Positions 41,965 through 51,623 of a stretch of DNA of 52,317 nucleotides are shown one piece after another. This stretch comes from Planctomycetota bacterium (GTDB lineage Bacteria; Planctomycetota; Planctomycetia; Planctomycetales; Planctomycetaceae): positions 1 to 52,317 of the forward strand of contig JAFEBS010000037.1 in the NCBI GenBank assembly GCA_018242525.1, given 5' to 3'. A model generated the notes under the pieces. It did not search any database. It worked only from the letters and a program-made list of their open reading frames with translations, and was not told where the DNA came from. A program made the position numbers and the translations under genes. How positions within the stretch are numbered: the first letter of the stretch is position 1; each line of letters begins with the position of its first letter.

Positions 41965-42051
41965 GTTCGTCCTCCATGACGAGATCTTGCAATTCTGACC
42001 TGCCAGCGTGTGATGCCGTTGTGGTGCGGGATCCCGCTGGAACCTCAATTG

Positions 42052-43884
42052 TCAGCGGATTCGTTTCCAACGCCACCATTGCGGATAGAACGGGACCGAG
42101 TATTCAGGGTATTTCCAGGCTTCGTCGATCTCTTCCTGCGCCAGATCGCGTTCGAATTTGTTGCCCTCATGGATCACCCGCGGGACAGGCCGATGTCCGA
42201 TCAGGGTATACCCCTTCCCGTCATTCATAAACGGCACGCCGTGCGGCCAGTAGATAAAAAACGCCTTGCCGATCAACGCCTGCCTGCTGACCGCATGTCG
42301 ATTTTTCGCCTGTCGGTTATTGGGCCACAGGCGACTGTCCTGGCTGCGCGGGCTGTTGTCACCCATCACGAAGAATTCGTCGGGGCTCAGTTCGTGGAAC
42401 TCCACCTTGTGCGAATACCTTTCGTAGATGTCACCCCACTCCTGCGGGTTGTTCAGCAGTTCACGCAGTCGCAGACTCTCGTCCACTTCGTATTCGTGTG
42501 AGTTGAACGATCCCGCCTCATTCGGGACACTTTCGGCTCGATAGTAGGTGTCACGCTCGATCAGCAGATCGAAAACGCTGGCCGACAGTCCCTGTGCGGA
42601 AAACGCCACCGGCGTCAGATCCGAATCTTGAGGTCGCCGGTTGGCAGGTGCATCATATTCCGCTCCGTCGCCGAATGTGACCAGGCCGCTCTTCAGTGAA
42701 CTGTCGTTGACCCACAGGCACAGGCGATCATCGACATTGGCGAATCTGAGAGTATACGTTCCGGGCCCCCGAATGGTCGTCTGCGCCTTGGCCATTTCGA
42801 TCTCGGGAGCCGTGGCCGGGTTGCCTGCCAGATCATCATTGCGAGTCAGCGTTGCCATGCCGGTTGTCACGTCGACGCGGCATCGGTAACGACGCACCCC
42901 CTCGTTCAATTCCAGCACAAAACGCGAGTCCGTGCCGGCCACCGAATCAATCTTCAAGGTGCAACTGACGGTCAAGTCGCCGACCCAGTACCGATCGTCA
43001 TTCAACCCGGACGATCGCCCCCCTGTATAGGAGTTGTACCCGCAGAAATCGGAAACCAACTGCGGCTGAGGGCTGGCATTGGCGGGATGATTCTCTTCTG
43101 AAGCCTCCCAGTCCTCCATGGACGGAACCAGGTGCCGATAGCGAACCTCCTGCGCTTCACTGGTCGAGGTAATCTCAAAGCGTCGAGACTCCGCGTTGTA
43201 CTTCCAGCCGTTTTCCCCGGCTTGTACCGGTTGCCAAGCCTCCGGCCATCCCTGCTTGAGCAGTTTCAGAGGCGGGTGACGATCATCGTAGACGACCTGC
43301 TGCAACAGTTTTTGCTTGTTGGGATCCTGCTTCCGGAGAATCTGGAATTCTCCACCCGCTGAAGATCGCGCGTAAACGTCGCCGCGTTCAATCCGAATCG
43401 TCTCACCCGGCAGGCCCACCAGCCGCTTGATGTAATTCTTCTGAGTGTCTTCGGGATATCGAAACACAATGACATCCCAGCGTTCGGGAATCCCAAACTG
43501 GTATGCCGACTTGTTGACGAGGATCCGATCTCCCTTGAAAACCGACAGATCCTTCACTTTGTGCAGGTGGCGGCAGTTGGGGCACATCGATTCCTCAATG
43601 CGCCACTGGGGAATCAGAAAGTTGCCAGCCTCGTCCAGCTCATCGCTGGCACCGATCGCGTAGGCATGTCCGCAGCCCGGACAAACCACGTCCTTGTTCC
43701 GTCCGTAGAGCGTGGGGGCCATGGATCCGGTGGGAATCACGAATGCTTCAGCGACGAATGATCGAAACAGCAGCGCCAGTACAAACGCAAACGCGATCGA
43801 TTCGACCGTTTCCCGGACGACACCCTGCGGCGGGCTCGACTTCGTTTCCGACGCACCGCTGGGTGCGCTGTTCGCTTTTGACAT
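42052..43884 (-). CDS. lepB: Signal peptidase I with zinc-ribbon and large beta-rich insertions
   Basis: A 610-residue type I signal peptidase (family S26) that removes signal peptides at the membrane. A transmembrane helix (about 27-45) precedes the catalytic Ser in VIPTGSMAPTL; FKGDRILVNKSAYQF has the catalytic Lys; GDNSPRSQDSRLW is box E near the end. Two insertions are visible. Four cysteines (CPGCGHAY and CPNCRHLH) form a zinc-ribbon-like module right after box B. A stretch of about 270 residues between boxes D and E is beta-rich (WVGDLTVSCTLKIDSV, GTYTLRFANVDDRLCLWVND) like a lectin/LamG-type sandwich. E. coli LepB is 324 residues. ATG 43884 is favoured over an upstream start because the preceding 51 residues look random. 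Confidence 0.9.
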   Translation of the reverse strand: MSKANSAPSGASETKSSPPQGVVRETVESIAFAFVLALLFRSFVAEAFVIPTGSMAPTLYGRNKDVVCPGCGHAYAIGASDELDEAGNFLIPQWRIEESMCPNCRHLHKVKDLSVFKGDRILVNKSAYQFGIPERWDVIVFRYPEDTQKNYIKRLVGLPGETIRIERGDVYARSSAGGEFQILRKQDPNKQKLLQQVVYDDRHPPLKLLKQGWPEAWQPVQAGENGWKYNAESRRFEITSTSEAQEVRYRHLVPSMEDWEASEENHPANASPQPQLVSDFCGYNSYTGGRSSGLNDDRYWVGDLTVSCTLKIDSVAGTDSRFVLELNEGVRRYRCRVDVTTGMATLTRNDDLAGNPATAPEIEMAKAQTTIRGPGTYTLRFANVDDRLCLWVNDSSLKSGLVTFGDGAEYDAPANRRPQDSDLTPVAFSAQGLSASVFDLLIERDTYYRAESVPNEAGSFNSHEYEVDESLRLRELLNNPQEWGDIYERYSHKVEFHELSPDEFFVMGDNSPRSQDSRLWPNNRQAKNRHAVSRQALIGKAFFIYWPHGVPFMNDGKGYTLIGHRPVPRVIHEGNKFERDLAQEEIDEAWKYPEYSVPFYPQWWRWKRIR

Positions 43885-44245
43885 GAATTCACCGATCTGC
43901 CACGACTCACGGACGTCCCCACACTGTCTGCAGACTATAGCGGAACATCCGCCGCAGGAAAATGCGACCTTTGTACTTTTGGCGACACGAGTTAGAAACC
44001 TGGCTCGACGGCGCGGGGAGTCGCGGGAGTCGGCCAACCAAGTCCATCACCCCGGACATCGAGATTGAAGGCTTGAACACTCGACCCCGACCTTCCCTTC
44101 GAGTTAGTATTCCGTACCATTGTCCGTTTCGCCCCTGTGGAAATGCTGAAACAGCCTCATCATCGGGTGAGGCCCGTCTGCAGTTTTCGACACTGATTGT
44201 TACTTGGCTGTGATGGATGTACTCTTTCACACGGCAGGGAAGCCC
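43885..44245. other. Divergent intergenic region without a gene
   Basis: 361 bases between the divergent lepB and SNF2 genes, which should hold both promoters. I see no gene, repeat or convincing promoter boxes. The lepB and SNF2 frames extend into it only by non-conserved residues. Confidence 0.5.
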
Positions 44246-47200
44246 ATGTCCAAAAACGACGAATCCGGCAAGACGCCACTCTATTCGGCGATCGAAAAGG
44301 CGTTTCAGTACAAAAGAAGTTCGCAGGCTTCGGCGGTCCAGAGACCGTTCAAAAGCATGGTCACGACATGGCAGAAAGAATTGGACGAGTTACTGGCGGA
44401 CCATTCTCCTTTGCTGAAGTCTCAGGGCATGCGACTTGCCAGTTCCATCGAGCAGCTTGAATACCGCCGCGCCAATCAAACGATCACTTGCCATGTCACC
44501 AATGCGTATGGACCGTCCGTCACGTTCGAGATTCAAGAATCACCGCAAGATCCGAATCTGCACTTGGACTGTTACTGCACCTGTGGATTTTCAGAAAACT
44601 TCGATCTCTGCGAGCACACGTATGCTGCGACGGTTTATCTGAAGCGATTGTTCATTTTTCCAGGCTCCCCTCCACCAATGGTGTCAGCCATCCTGGGCAC
44701 AACGGTGTCGCCCTGGGAAGCAGCCTTGAAACAACTCGATCAGATACTGCAGTTGCCAGATGCGACGTCTGTGGGGAGCAACGAACCGATTGCCGCCAGG
44801 CCCAAATCGCGATTGGTCTGGAGACTGTCGATCGCCAGCCCCGCCATGTATTACGGTGATCGAATCCGGCTTGATGCGGTGGAACAGACGCCCAGCGCGG
44901 CGAAGCGCGGGGGGTGGAACAAGGGACGCGTCATTCGCTGGGACAAGATCGCCAAGGAGTCCGGTCTGGCGGTCATCGCCGCCGACTATGACGTCCTGCG
45001 CGCGGCAGACTTGGGCACCTATCAAGATGCACCCTACGGATATCAATTGGGTTTCGTTTTCGAGGCGCTCGTTGGCCATCCCCACGTGATTCTGGAGTCA
45101 AGCCCCGTCATCGTTCGACGCGGCCAGGTCGGGCTTTCGATGCACGAAAACGGCACCACGTGGCAGTTGATTCCAATGCTCGACGGCCAGCCATTGGCTG
45201 GCTTCGACGCCCAAAATGTCTACGGCTCGACCCACATCGTCGTCTTCGACGCCGACCGTTCCGAATTGATCGTGGCCAGGACGAGCGCACAACTGCTCAG
45301 CCTTTGCTCGTCGTTGATCAGCCAACCGCTGATCATCCCCTTCGAAGCACGAGCCGAGTTTCTCAAGCGGTTGCCCGCCCTCGAAGCCAGGATGCCCGTC
45401 GGACTGCCCGACTCGCTGAGAGGGGAACTCGTCGATGCCAGCGAACAGATTTCACTGAGAATCCATCCGATCACACCGACGGGAGCGACGGTGGATTTTC
45501 GAGTCACCCCCGCTCCGGCGGGAATGAGCGTTGTGCCCGGCGAAGGGCCCGTCGAATTGTTCGGCAAGCACAACGACGCTCGAGTGCGCGTGGAACGAAA
45601 CCTGGAGGCCGAGGCGCGGCGAGCCACCCAGTTGAGTGAAGAATTGTTCCTGAAACGGTTCACCCAGATCGAGCCGTTTGCCTGGAAGATCGAGAATGAC
45701 GACGACGTTCTGGACCTGCTCGATACCCTGCGCGCTCGACCGGAGAACGACCCGGTCGTTGTCTGGCCCGAAGATGCCGAAGTCCGACGGATGGCGATGC
45801 TGGGCGAAATCTCGGCATCGTCGCTCAAGGTCGAAATCAAGGATCAGCATGACTGGTTCGGGTTGTCGGGGACGATCACCCTGGGGGGACAACAGTTTCC
45901 ACTCGCCGCATTGCTGGCGGCGCTGCGCGAGGGACGCCGGTATGTCTCGCTGGGAAAGGGGCAGTTCGCATCGATCACTCAGGCATTCCGCGATCGACTG
46001 GCGTCCGTGGCCGACATGCTGCACTCGAACCGAGGCAAGCTGGAGTTCAACGCCACGGCAGCCCCTGTCATTGCCGATTTGCTGGACGGCCAGATGGCCC
46101 TCAAGGCGTCGAAAAAATGGAAGACGACGCTGTCGCGATTGAACCGCGCGACCGAACTGGATCCGCAAATCCCCGTCACGTTGACCGCCGAGTTGCGCGA
46201 CTATCAGGTGGAAGGGTTCAACTGGTTGTGCCGCCTGGCCGCATGGGGTGTCGGAGGAATCCTCGCCGACGACATGGGTCTCGGGAAGACGGTCCAGGCG
46301 CTGGCCGTGCTGCTCGACCGGCGTGAAGTGGGGCCGATCCTTGTCGTCGCCCCGGTGTCCGTCGGATTCAACTGGCTGCGCGAGACCGAGCGGTTCGCTC
46401 CAACAATCAAGCCGATCCTGTATCGGGAAACCGATCGAGACGAATTCTTGAAGACACTCGGCCCCGGCGACATGCTCGTCACCAGTTACTACCTGATGCA
46501 ACAACATGCCGAACAGTTATCGGCCGTGAATTGGGGGACGCTGGTGCTGGATGAGGCACAGTCCATCAAGAACAGCCAGACCAAGACGGCCCAAGTCGTA
46601 CGCGGTCTGGATGCCGACTGGCGTCTGGCCCTGACCGGTACCCCTTGTGAAAATCATCTCGGCGACTTGTGGAGTATTTTTCGTGGCGTCTCGCCCGGCT
46701 TGTTCGGCAGTTGGGAACGGTTCCGCGAGGTGTTTGCCGACCCGATTGAAAAGGGAAAGGTGGCTGAGCGAAAGCAGGCTCTTTCGCGAGTTCTTCGGCC
46801 GTTCGTCCTGCGTCGCACCAAATCCGAAGTGTTGAAGGAACTGCCCGCGCGCACGGAAGTTCAGCTCACGGCAGAACTTTCCGACGCGGAACGCAAACGG
46901 TATGAAGACGCACGCCTGTGGGCCGTGACGCACCTGACCGGCCTGGAGGCCGAAACGGGGCAGGACCAGCGATTCCAGGTCCTGGCCGCACTGACAAAGC
47001 TGCGTCAACTGGCCTGCCATCCGCGCCTGATCGATCAGGCCTGGGACAAGTCTTCGGCAAAGCTCGACTTGTTCCTGGAAACCGTCGACGAACTGCGGGA
47101 CGGAAAGCATCGTGCCCTGGTCTTCAGCCAGTTCACATCGCATCTGGCTCTGATCCGTGAAGCACTCGACGAACGAAAGATCAAGTACCAGTATCTCGAT

Positions 47201-47578
47201 GGAAAGACGACAGCCAAGAAACGCCAGGAACGGGTGGATGCATTCCAGCGCGGCGACGGTGAGTTTTTCCTGATTTCTCTCAAAGCGGGCGGCACGGGCC
47301 TCAATCTAACCGGGGCCGACTACGTCATTCACCTCGATCCGTGGTGGAATCCGGCCGTCGAAGACCAGGCGACAGACCGGGCACATCGCATCGGCCAGAC
47401 TCGCCCTGTCACGGTCTATCGCCTCGTCGCCAGGGACACGATCGAAGAACAGATCTTGAAACTGCACGGCGACAAGCGAAACCTTGTCGCCGGCATCCTC
47501 GACGGAACCGATCAGGCCGCCAAACTCTCGACTCACGAACTGATCGATCTCATCAAAATGGGAGGTCGGCAGACGTGA
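44246..47578 (+). CDS. SNF2-family helicase-like ATPase with an N-terminal SWIM zinc finger
   Basis: A 1110-residue Swi2/Snf2 DNA translocase. A SWIM zinc finger (CYCTCGFSENFDLCEH, about 110-125; CxCxnCxH) is followed by a long middle region of unclear fold (about 150-620). The ATPase begins LADDMGLGKTVQAL (Walker A, about 670), then ILVVAPVSVGFNW, VLDEAQSIKN (Walker B), LALTGTPCENHLGDLWSIF, and the second lobe RALVFSQFTSHLALI through HRIGQTRPVTVYRLVA. Bacterial members are thought to act in DNA repair or nucleoid processes. GGGAAG a few bases before ATG 44246 decides the start. The stop lies 51 bases before the ABC exporter gene; the two may share a transcript. Confidence 0.92.
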   Translation: MSKNDESGKTPLYSAIEKAFQYKRSSQASAVQRPFKSMVTTWQKELDELLADHSPLLKSQGMRLASSIEQLEYRRANQTITCHVTNAYGPSVTFEIQESPQDPNLHLDCYCTCGFSENFDLCEHTYAATVYLKRLFIFPGSPPPMVSAILGTTVSPWEAALKQLDQILQLPDATSVGSNEPIAARPKSRLVWRLSIASPAMYYGDRIRLDAVEQTPSAAKRGGWNKGRVIRWDKIAKESGLAVIAADYDVLRAADLGTYQDAPYGYQLGFVFEALVGHPHVILESSPVIVRRGQVGLSMHENGTTWQLIPMLDGQPLAGFDAQNVYGSTHIVVFDADRSELIVARTSAQLLSLCSSLISQPLIIPFEARAEFLKRLPALEARMPVGLPDSLRGELVDASEQISLRIHPITPTGATVDFRVTPAPAGMSVVPGEGPVELFGKHNDARVRVERNLEAEARRATQLSEELFLKRFTQIEPFAWKIENDDDVLDLLDTLRARPENDPVVVWPEDAEVRRMAMLGEISASSLKVEIKDQHDWFGLSGTITLGGQQFPLAALLAALREGRRYVSLGKGQFASITQAFRDRLASVADMLHSNRGKLEFNATAAPVIADLLDGQMALKASKKWKTTLSRLNRATELDPQIPVTLTAELRDYQVEGFNWLCRLAAWGVGGILADDMGLGKTVQALAVLLDRREVGPILVVAPVSVGFNWLRETERFAPTIKPILYRETDRDEFLKTLGPGDMLVTSYYLMQQHAEQLSAVNWGTLVLDEAQSIKNSQTKTAQVVRGLDADWRLALTGTPCENHLGDLWSIFRGVSPGLFGSWERFREVFADPIEKGKVAERKQALSRVLRPFVLRRTKSEVLKELPARTEVQLTAELSDAERKRYEDARLWAVTHLTGLEAETGQDQRFQVLAALTKLRQLACHPRLIDQAWDKSSAKLDLFLETVDELRDGKHRALVFSQFTSHLALIREALDERKIKYQYLDGKTTAKKRQERVDAFQRGDGEFFLISLKAGGTGLNLTGADYVIHLDPWWNPAVEDQATDRAHRIGQTRPVTVYRLVARDTIEEQILKLHGDKRNLVAGILDGTDQAAKLSTHELIDLIKMGGRQT

Positions 47579-47629
47579 ACAGTGGTCAGGGACCGACGTC
47601 CAAGATTCGGGGAAGGTGAATTGGCCACA

Positions 47630-49441
47630 ATGGCAAACAAGGCCCATGCGACCACACTCACCCGGCTGGGACAACGTGATGACGATCACGTGGAATCGAG
47701 GCCGCTCGATTTTCGTCTGATTGCCCGCCTGATGGGATACATGCGGCCCTATGCACGACAACGAAACTGGTTGGTGGCCTGCGTCGTCCTGCGGGCCATT
47801 CAGCTTCCGGCGCTGTCGTGGGTCCTGGCCTGGGTGATCAACGGCCCGATCCAGCGCAGTGATGTGACGGGAGTTGCCTGGGGAGCCGCCGCGTTCGCTG
47901 CCGTCGCCCTGTTCACTCAAGTCACCATGCATTTCCGCCAGCGGTATGCCCTGGAACTGGGAGAAGCGGTCGTGTTCGATCTGCGCAACGCGATCTTCGC
48001 CCACTTGCAGCGGATGCCCATGAGCTATTTTCACAAGACCAAAGTCGGCCGGATCATCAGCCGAATGATCTCGGACATCGAAGACGTGCGGATCGGCGTT
48101 CAGGAAGTCCTGTTTGTCAGCCTGGTGGCCATCGGCCAAATGGCAGTCGCGGCGGCATTCATGCTGTGGCTGGATCCGTTCCTGCTGTTGCTGGTGTTAG
48201 GAATGGCCCCCATCCTGTGGGGAATCAATCGGTATTTTCACCGCAAGTTGAGTGTTGTGCTGCGCCAGATGCGCGAGTCGTTCAGCCGTGTCACGGCGAC
48301 GATGGCGGAATCCGTGATCGGCATCCGTGTCACGCAGGGCTTCGTCCGACAGCGGGAAAATGCCCGATTGTTCGCCGATCTGGTCACGGATCATTCGCGA
48401 TACAACACCGCCGTGTTGCGCACGCACGGGCTGTTTTTGCCGCTGATCGAATTGAACACCCAGGTGTTCATCGCCTTGCTGCTGGTGGTCGGCGGTTGGC
48501 GAGTCCTGACCCATGGGACCGCCACGGACGTTGGTGAACTGGTCGGCTTCTTCTTCATGGCGAACGTGTTCTTCGCGCCGCTGACCATTCTTGGAAATCA
48601 GTACAACCAGTCCATGACCGCGATGGCGGGTGCCGAACGACTGTTTGCGTTGCTGGATCGCCAGCCGGACTGGCAGGACGCCCCCGATGCGATGCCCGTC
48701 GGTCGTCTCAGCGGCAGGGTCGAGTTTGAAAATGTCGGCTTCGAATACGAACCGGGCCGCCCTGTTCTGCACGACATCAGTTTCGTGGCTCAGCCGGGCC
48801 AGACGATTGCGCTGGTCGGACACACCGGCAGTGGCAAGTCTTCCCTGATCAATCTGCTGGCCAAATTCTACCTGCCGACCAGCGGACGCGTCCTGATTGA
48901 CGGGCGGGATCTGAACCAATTGCAGGGCGAATCGCTGCACCGGCAGTTTGGGTTGGTCCTGCAGCAGAATTTCCTGTTTATGGGCACGGTCGCGGACAAC
49001 ATCCGCTTCGCCAAGCCCGCTGCGACCGACGACGAACTGCTGGCCGTCTGCCAGAAACTGGATTGCCTGGACCTGATCCAGTCATTACCCCAGGGCCTGA
49101 ACACGATCGTCGGCGAACGTGGCGGCCAACTGTCACTCGGTGAACGACAGATGGTCTGCTTCGCCCGGGCGTTGCTGGCGGATCCGCGCCTGTTGATCCT
49201 GGATGAAGCCACCAGCAGCATCGATCCGCAGACCGAAGTCCGACTGCAGCGCGCCCTGGGAATCCTGCTGACAGGTCGAACCAGCTTCGTGGTTGCGCAT
49301 CGACTCAGTACGATCCGACATGCGGATCAGGTCCTGGTTCTGAACCACGGACAGTTGATCGAACGGGGAACCCACCAGGAATTGATCCGGGCCAACGGCA
49401 CCTATGCGCGGCTCTACGAACGATTTGCTCGCGCCGGCTGA
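47630..49441 (+). CDS. ABC exporter, fused membrane and ATPase domains
   Basis: A 603-residue half-transporter of the MsbA/multidrug type, acting as a dimer in the inner membrane. Six transmembrane helices lie in the first 320 residues (for example MRPYARQRNWLVACVVL, WGAAAFAAVALFTQVTMHF). The ATPase has Walker A ALVGHTGSGKSS, signature QLSLGERQMV, Walker B PRLLILDEATSSID and the H-loop VVAHRLSTI. The start is uncertain between ATG 47630 and TTG 47621: the AAGG site at 47616-47619 is better placed for the TTG. The substrate is unknown; lipid or drug export is typical of the family. A hairpin follows at 49526. Confidence 0.9.
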   Translation: MANKAHATTLTRLGQRDDDHVESRPLDFRLIARLMGYMRPYARQRNWLVACVVLRAIQLPALSWVLAWVINGPIQRSDVTGVAWGAAAFAAVALFTQVTMHFRQRYALELGEAVVFDLRNAIFAHLQRMPMSYFHKTKVGRIISRMISDIEDVRIGVQEVLFVSLVAIGQMAVAAAFMLWLDPFLLLLVLGMAPILWGINRYFHRKLSVVLRQMRESFSRVTATMAESVIGIRVTQGFVRQRENARLFADLVTDHSRYNTAVLRTHGLFLPLIELNTQVFIALLLVVGGWRVLTHGTATDVGELVGFFFMANVFFAPLTILGNQYNQSMTAMAGAERLFALLDRQPDWQDAPDAMPVGRLSGRVEFENVGFEYEPGRPVLHDISFVAQPGQTIALVGHTGSGKSSLINLLAKFYLPTSGRVLIDGRDLNQLQGESLHRQFGLVLQQNFLFMGTVADNIRFAKPAATDDELLAVCQKLDCLDLIQSLPQGLNTIVGERGGQLSLGERQMVCFARALLADPRLLILDEATSSIDPQTEVRLQRALGILLTGRTSFVVAHRLSTIRHADQVLVLNHGQLIERGTHQELIRANGTYARLYERFARAG

Positions 49442-49525
49442 CGGGAGATGTCCATGACCGACTCTCATCGAAGCAGAGTCCACGAATACACATGGTCATG
49501 GTGTCCGTGCCCCGGAATACGGAAA

Positions 49526-49545
49526 TGTCCGCCGATTGGCGGACA
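49526..49545 (+). terminator. Hairpin after the ABC exporter
   Basis: Perfect 8-bp stem TGTCCGCC/GGCGGACA with a 4-base loop. No good T-run follows, so it is a weak terminator or a shared 3' end structure for the two convergent genes. Confidence 0.45.
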
Positions 49546-49598
49546 CTTCCCACACTTTCGTCAAACTGAATTGTGAACGTTTATCCAACCAGTACGGA

Positions 49599-49985
49599 TC
49601 ACCATCCATAGTTGGGATACGTCTGGTAATACCCATAGGGCGTCGCATAGTAGCCGTACGGATACGCATAACCTGGTTGGTAGTACCGTCTCGGGTAGTA
49701 ATACCGTCGCGGGTAATAGTACCTGGGGGCGACGTGTCGAGGTCGAACGTAGACTCGAACTCGCGGTCCGTAGACACGAACCCGCGGGCCTACCCAACCC
49801 CGCCTCCAGCCGACTTCCTGAACCGGTACACCATGTTCCGCGTCTGTAACCGATGTGACTACGGCAGGCACGACGGTTGCTTGTGGTTGCGGTGTCGTCC
49901 CGGCCTGCACGAACGGTGTAGTCACCGCCCAACACAATGCCGCGGTTCCAATTCCAATCCTTTTCAGCCAATTCATGCGAGTCAT
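49599..49985 (-). CDS. Secreted Tyr/Arg/Pro-rich protein
   Basis: A 128-residue exported protein of unknown function. The signal peptide is about residues 1-28 (WLKRIGIGTAALCWAVTTPF, VQA cut). The mature C-terminal half consists of repeats of Tyr, Arg and Pro: two GPRVRVY units, PRYYYPRRYYYPRRYYQPGY, and YGYYATPYGYYQTYP. Such compositions are typical of small planctomycete envelope proteins and suggest a cross-linkable or wall-associated role, but that is inference. AAGGAGG lies five bases before the ATG at 49985, so this start is preferred to the ATG one codon earlier. Confidence 0.7.
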   Translation of the reverse strand: MTRMNWLKRIGIGTAALCWAVTTPFVQAGTTPQPQATVVPAVVTSVTDAEHGVPVQEVGWRRGWVGPRVRVYGPRVRVYVRPRHVAPRYYYPRRYYYPRRYYQPGYAYPYGYYATPYGYYQTYPNYGW

Positions 49986-50262
49986 CATTTCCTCCTTTCA
50001 ACGATTGGGACCAAATTCCTGCAATTTGATCCCAATTCCAAGAGATTTTCGTGGACTCAAACAATCTGGCTTCCGGAAACTCACAAGTATCGTGGAGCAC
50101 GTGCCATGCCATGCTCCGCCATTGCGCGCGGGTATCGTATTGGAACTCACAACATCGCCACGCATGGCGATGTCAGTTGTGGTCAACAATGCGCCCGCAG
50201 CATTACTGTCATCACCCCGAACCCCTGGTACGGAGTGGTCTTCGTTACCACGAAGAGATTGA

Positions 50263-50343
50263 CCACGAAGGACACGAAGATCCACGAAGGGAAGACTGGA
50301 AGATCACTTTGTATTCCTTCGTGGATCTTCGTGCCCTTCGTGG
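50263..50343. repeat. Long near-perfect inverted repeat (CCACGAAGG type)
   Basis: Two 28-base arms (50263-50290 and 50316-50343) match in inverted orientation at 27 of 28 positions around 25 bases. Each arm is itself built from CCACGAAGG, CACGAAGAT, CCACGAAGG. It lies in the 407-base gap 49986-50392, which has no gene, and resembles the CACGAAG-type intergenic repeats seen in many bacterial genomes. Confidence 0.85.
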
Positions 50344-50392
50344 TACCAATCTTGCATTCGATTTCGTGGTTGCCGCAAAGAAGCCGCAGAGT

Positions 50393-51073
50393 TCAGCGGG
50401 GTGTTGGTGCCTCGGGCGGGATGGGCGTTGGGGAATTTGCGGTCGCGGTGACGCCCGCGTCTTCCATCAGGTAATTCACTGCGACTTTCGTGGCGGCCAG
50501 TTCCCGTTCCAGGCTGCGTTTGCTACCGGGTGAGTTCGGATGCAATCGATGTCGCTCCAGTGGTGACAGGACTTCATCGTCAACGACGACGGGGGCCCCT
50601 CCCACGTGGACACCGATCAGTGGCAGGTTGACTCCCACGCCGGGGGCGACAATGGTTCGTTGCACAGGCACGCTGGCATTCATGGCCAGCGACGAACGAT
50701 CGCCATCGCCCCATTTCGTCAGCGCTTTTTCCAGCGCTGTGAACTTCTGGTTGATCTCGCTGGCCTGCTGAATCAACGCCGCGGTCTCCATCGGACCTGT
50801 CCGCAGCGCCCTCTGGACCTGATCGGCCTGGTACCAGATCTCCTTCGCGGCCCGATATGCTTCATCAAAGTTGGGTTGCTGCTGGTGATATCGAAACATT
50901 TCCCAGCACAACGCATTGGACGTCTGTATCAGTTGTGTCATGCGATCATCAATCTGGATCGGATCATCAAGAATCTCGACAGCCCTGGCGGGCTTGGCCA
51001 TCGCGGCCATGGCCAGGATTCCCACAACAGCGACAGTCGCCAGCAACCGGATTCCACTTCGTGCCGTTTTCAT
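50393..51073 (-). CDS. Secreted protein, unknown function
   Basis: A 226-residue protein with a clear signal peptide (MKTARSGIRLLATVAVVGIL, then AMAAMAKPARA cut). The mature part starts with helices (DDRMTQLIQTSNALCWEMFRY to FTALEKALTKWG), includes a single Cys, then a beta-type stretch (VPVQRTIVAPGVGVNLPLIG, VHVGGAPVVVDDEV), and ends Pro/Ala-rich (TPIPPEAPTPR). No known domain recognised. It is transcribed towards the inverted repeat at 50263, which may act as its 3' end. The 550-base region upstream (51074-51623) holds only the terminator at 51539. Confidence 0.6.
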   Translation of the reverse strand: MKTARSGIRLLATVAVVGILAMAAMAKPARAVEILDDPIQIDDRMTQLIQTSNALCWEMFRYHQQQPNFDEAYRAAKEIWYQADQVQRALRTGPMETAALIQQASEINQKFTALEKALTKWGDGDRSSLAMNASVPVQRTIVAPGVGVNLPLIGVHVGGAPVVVDDEVLSPLERHRLHPNSPGSKRSLERELAATKVAVNYLMEDAGVTATANSPTPIPPEAPTPR

Positions 51074-51538
51074 GATATTTCCCCTGAAAGAAGTCCGTTG
51101 TCGCGACCCAGTGGTCGCTGTCCGTTCACTCTGGCACTCTTCAGATCACCGCACGAATGCGTGCAGGTACACTACTCCGCACGATCTCGTCGCTCGCAGC
51201 AGCCTGAATCCGTGCTACTTCATGGAAGATTTGAAGTTGCGGTTTGAGAGTGTCGTTTCCGACATTTCGTTCGATTCGACGCTCGAGCTGTTTACGCCAC
51301 GTCCAAGTGTCACCCTGTGACGCAACCCTTGAAGCTGCATTTCATGTACCGCGACCACTGAGTGGATCCGGCATCAAGAACGTCGGAGGGTCTGTACCGC
51401 TCATAGCGTTGATCTGCCCGGCAACGTATTGACAAAAGGTTCGGAACCGGATGGCGGGGACAATGGAACTGCTGCTGAGGGGAGGCGGGACATTCCTCGA
51501 GTTGGTCAGTGAAGAGGTCACCCGCGCCATGGGATGTC

Positions 51539-51570
51539 AAAAAAATTCGCGCGCACCGCGGCGGTGCGAA
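51539..51570 (-). terminator. Rho-independent terminator of the SUMF-type gene
   Basis: Minus strand: CGCACCG/CGGTGCG stem with a 3-base loop, a short GC stretch and a run of seven T. It begins about 54 bases past the stop at 51624. Confidence 0.6.
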
Positions 51571-51623
51571 GAGAAACAAGAAAAAGCGAAAGGCCAAAGC
51601 CAAAACGGTAAAGGGAAAAAAGG

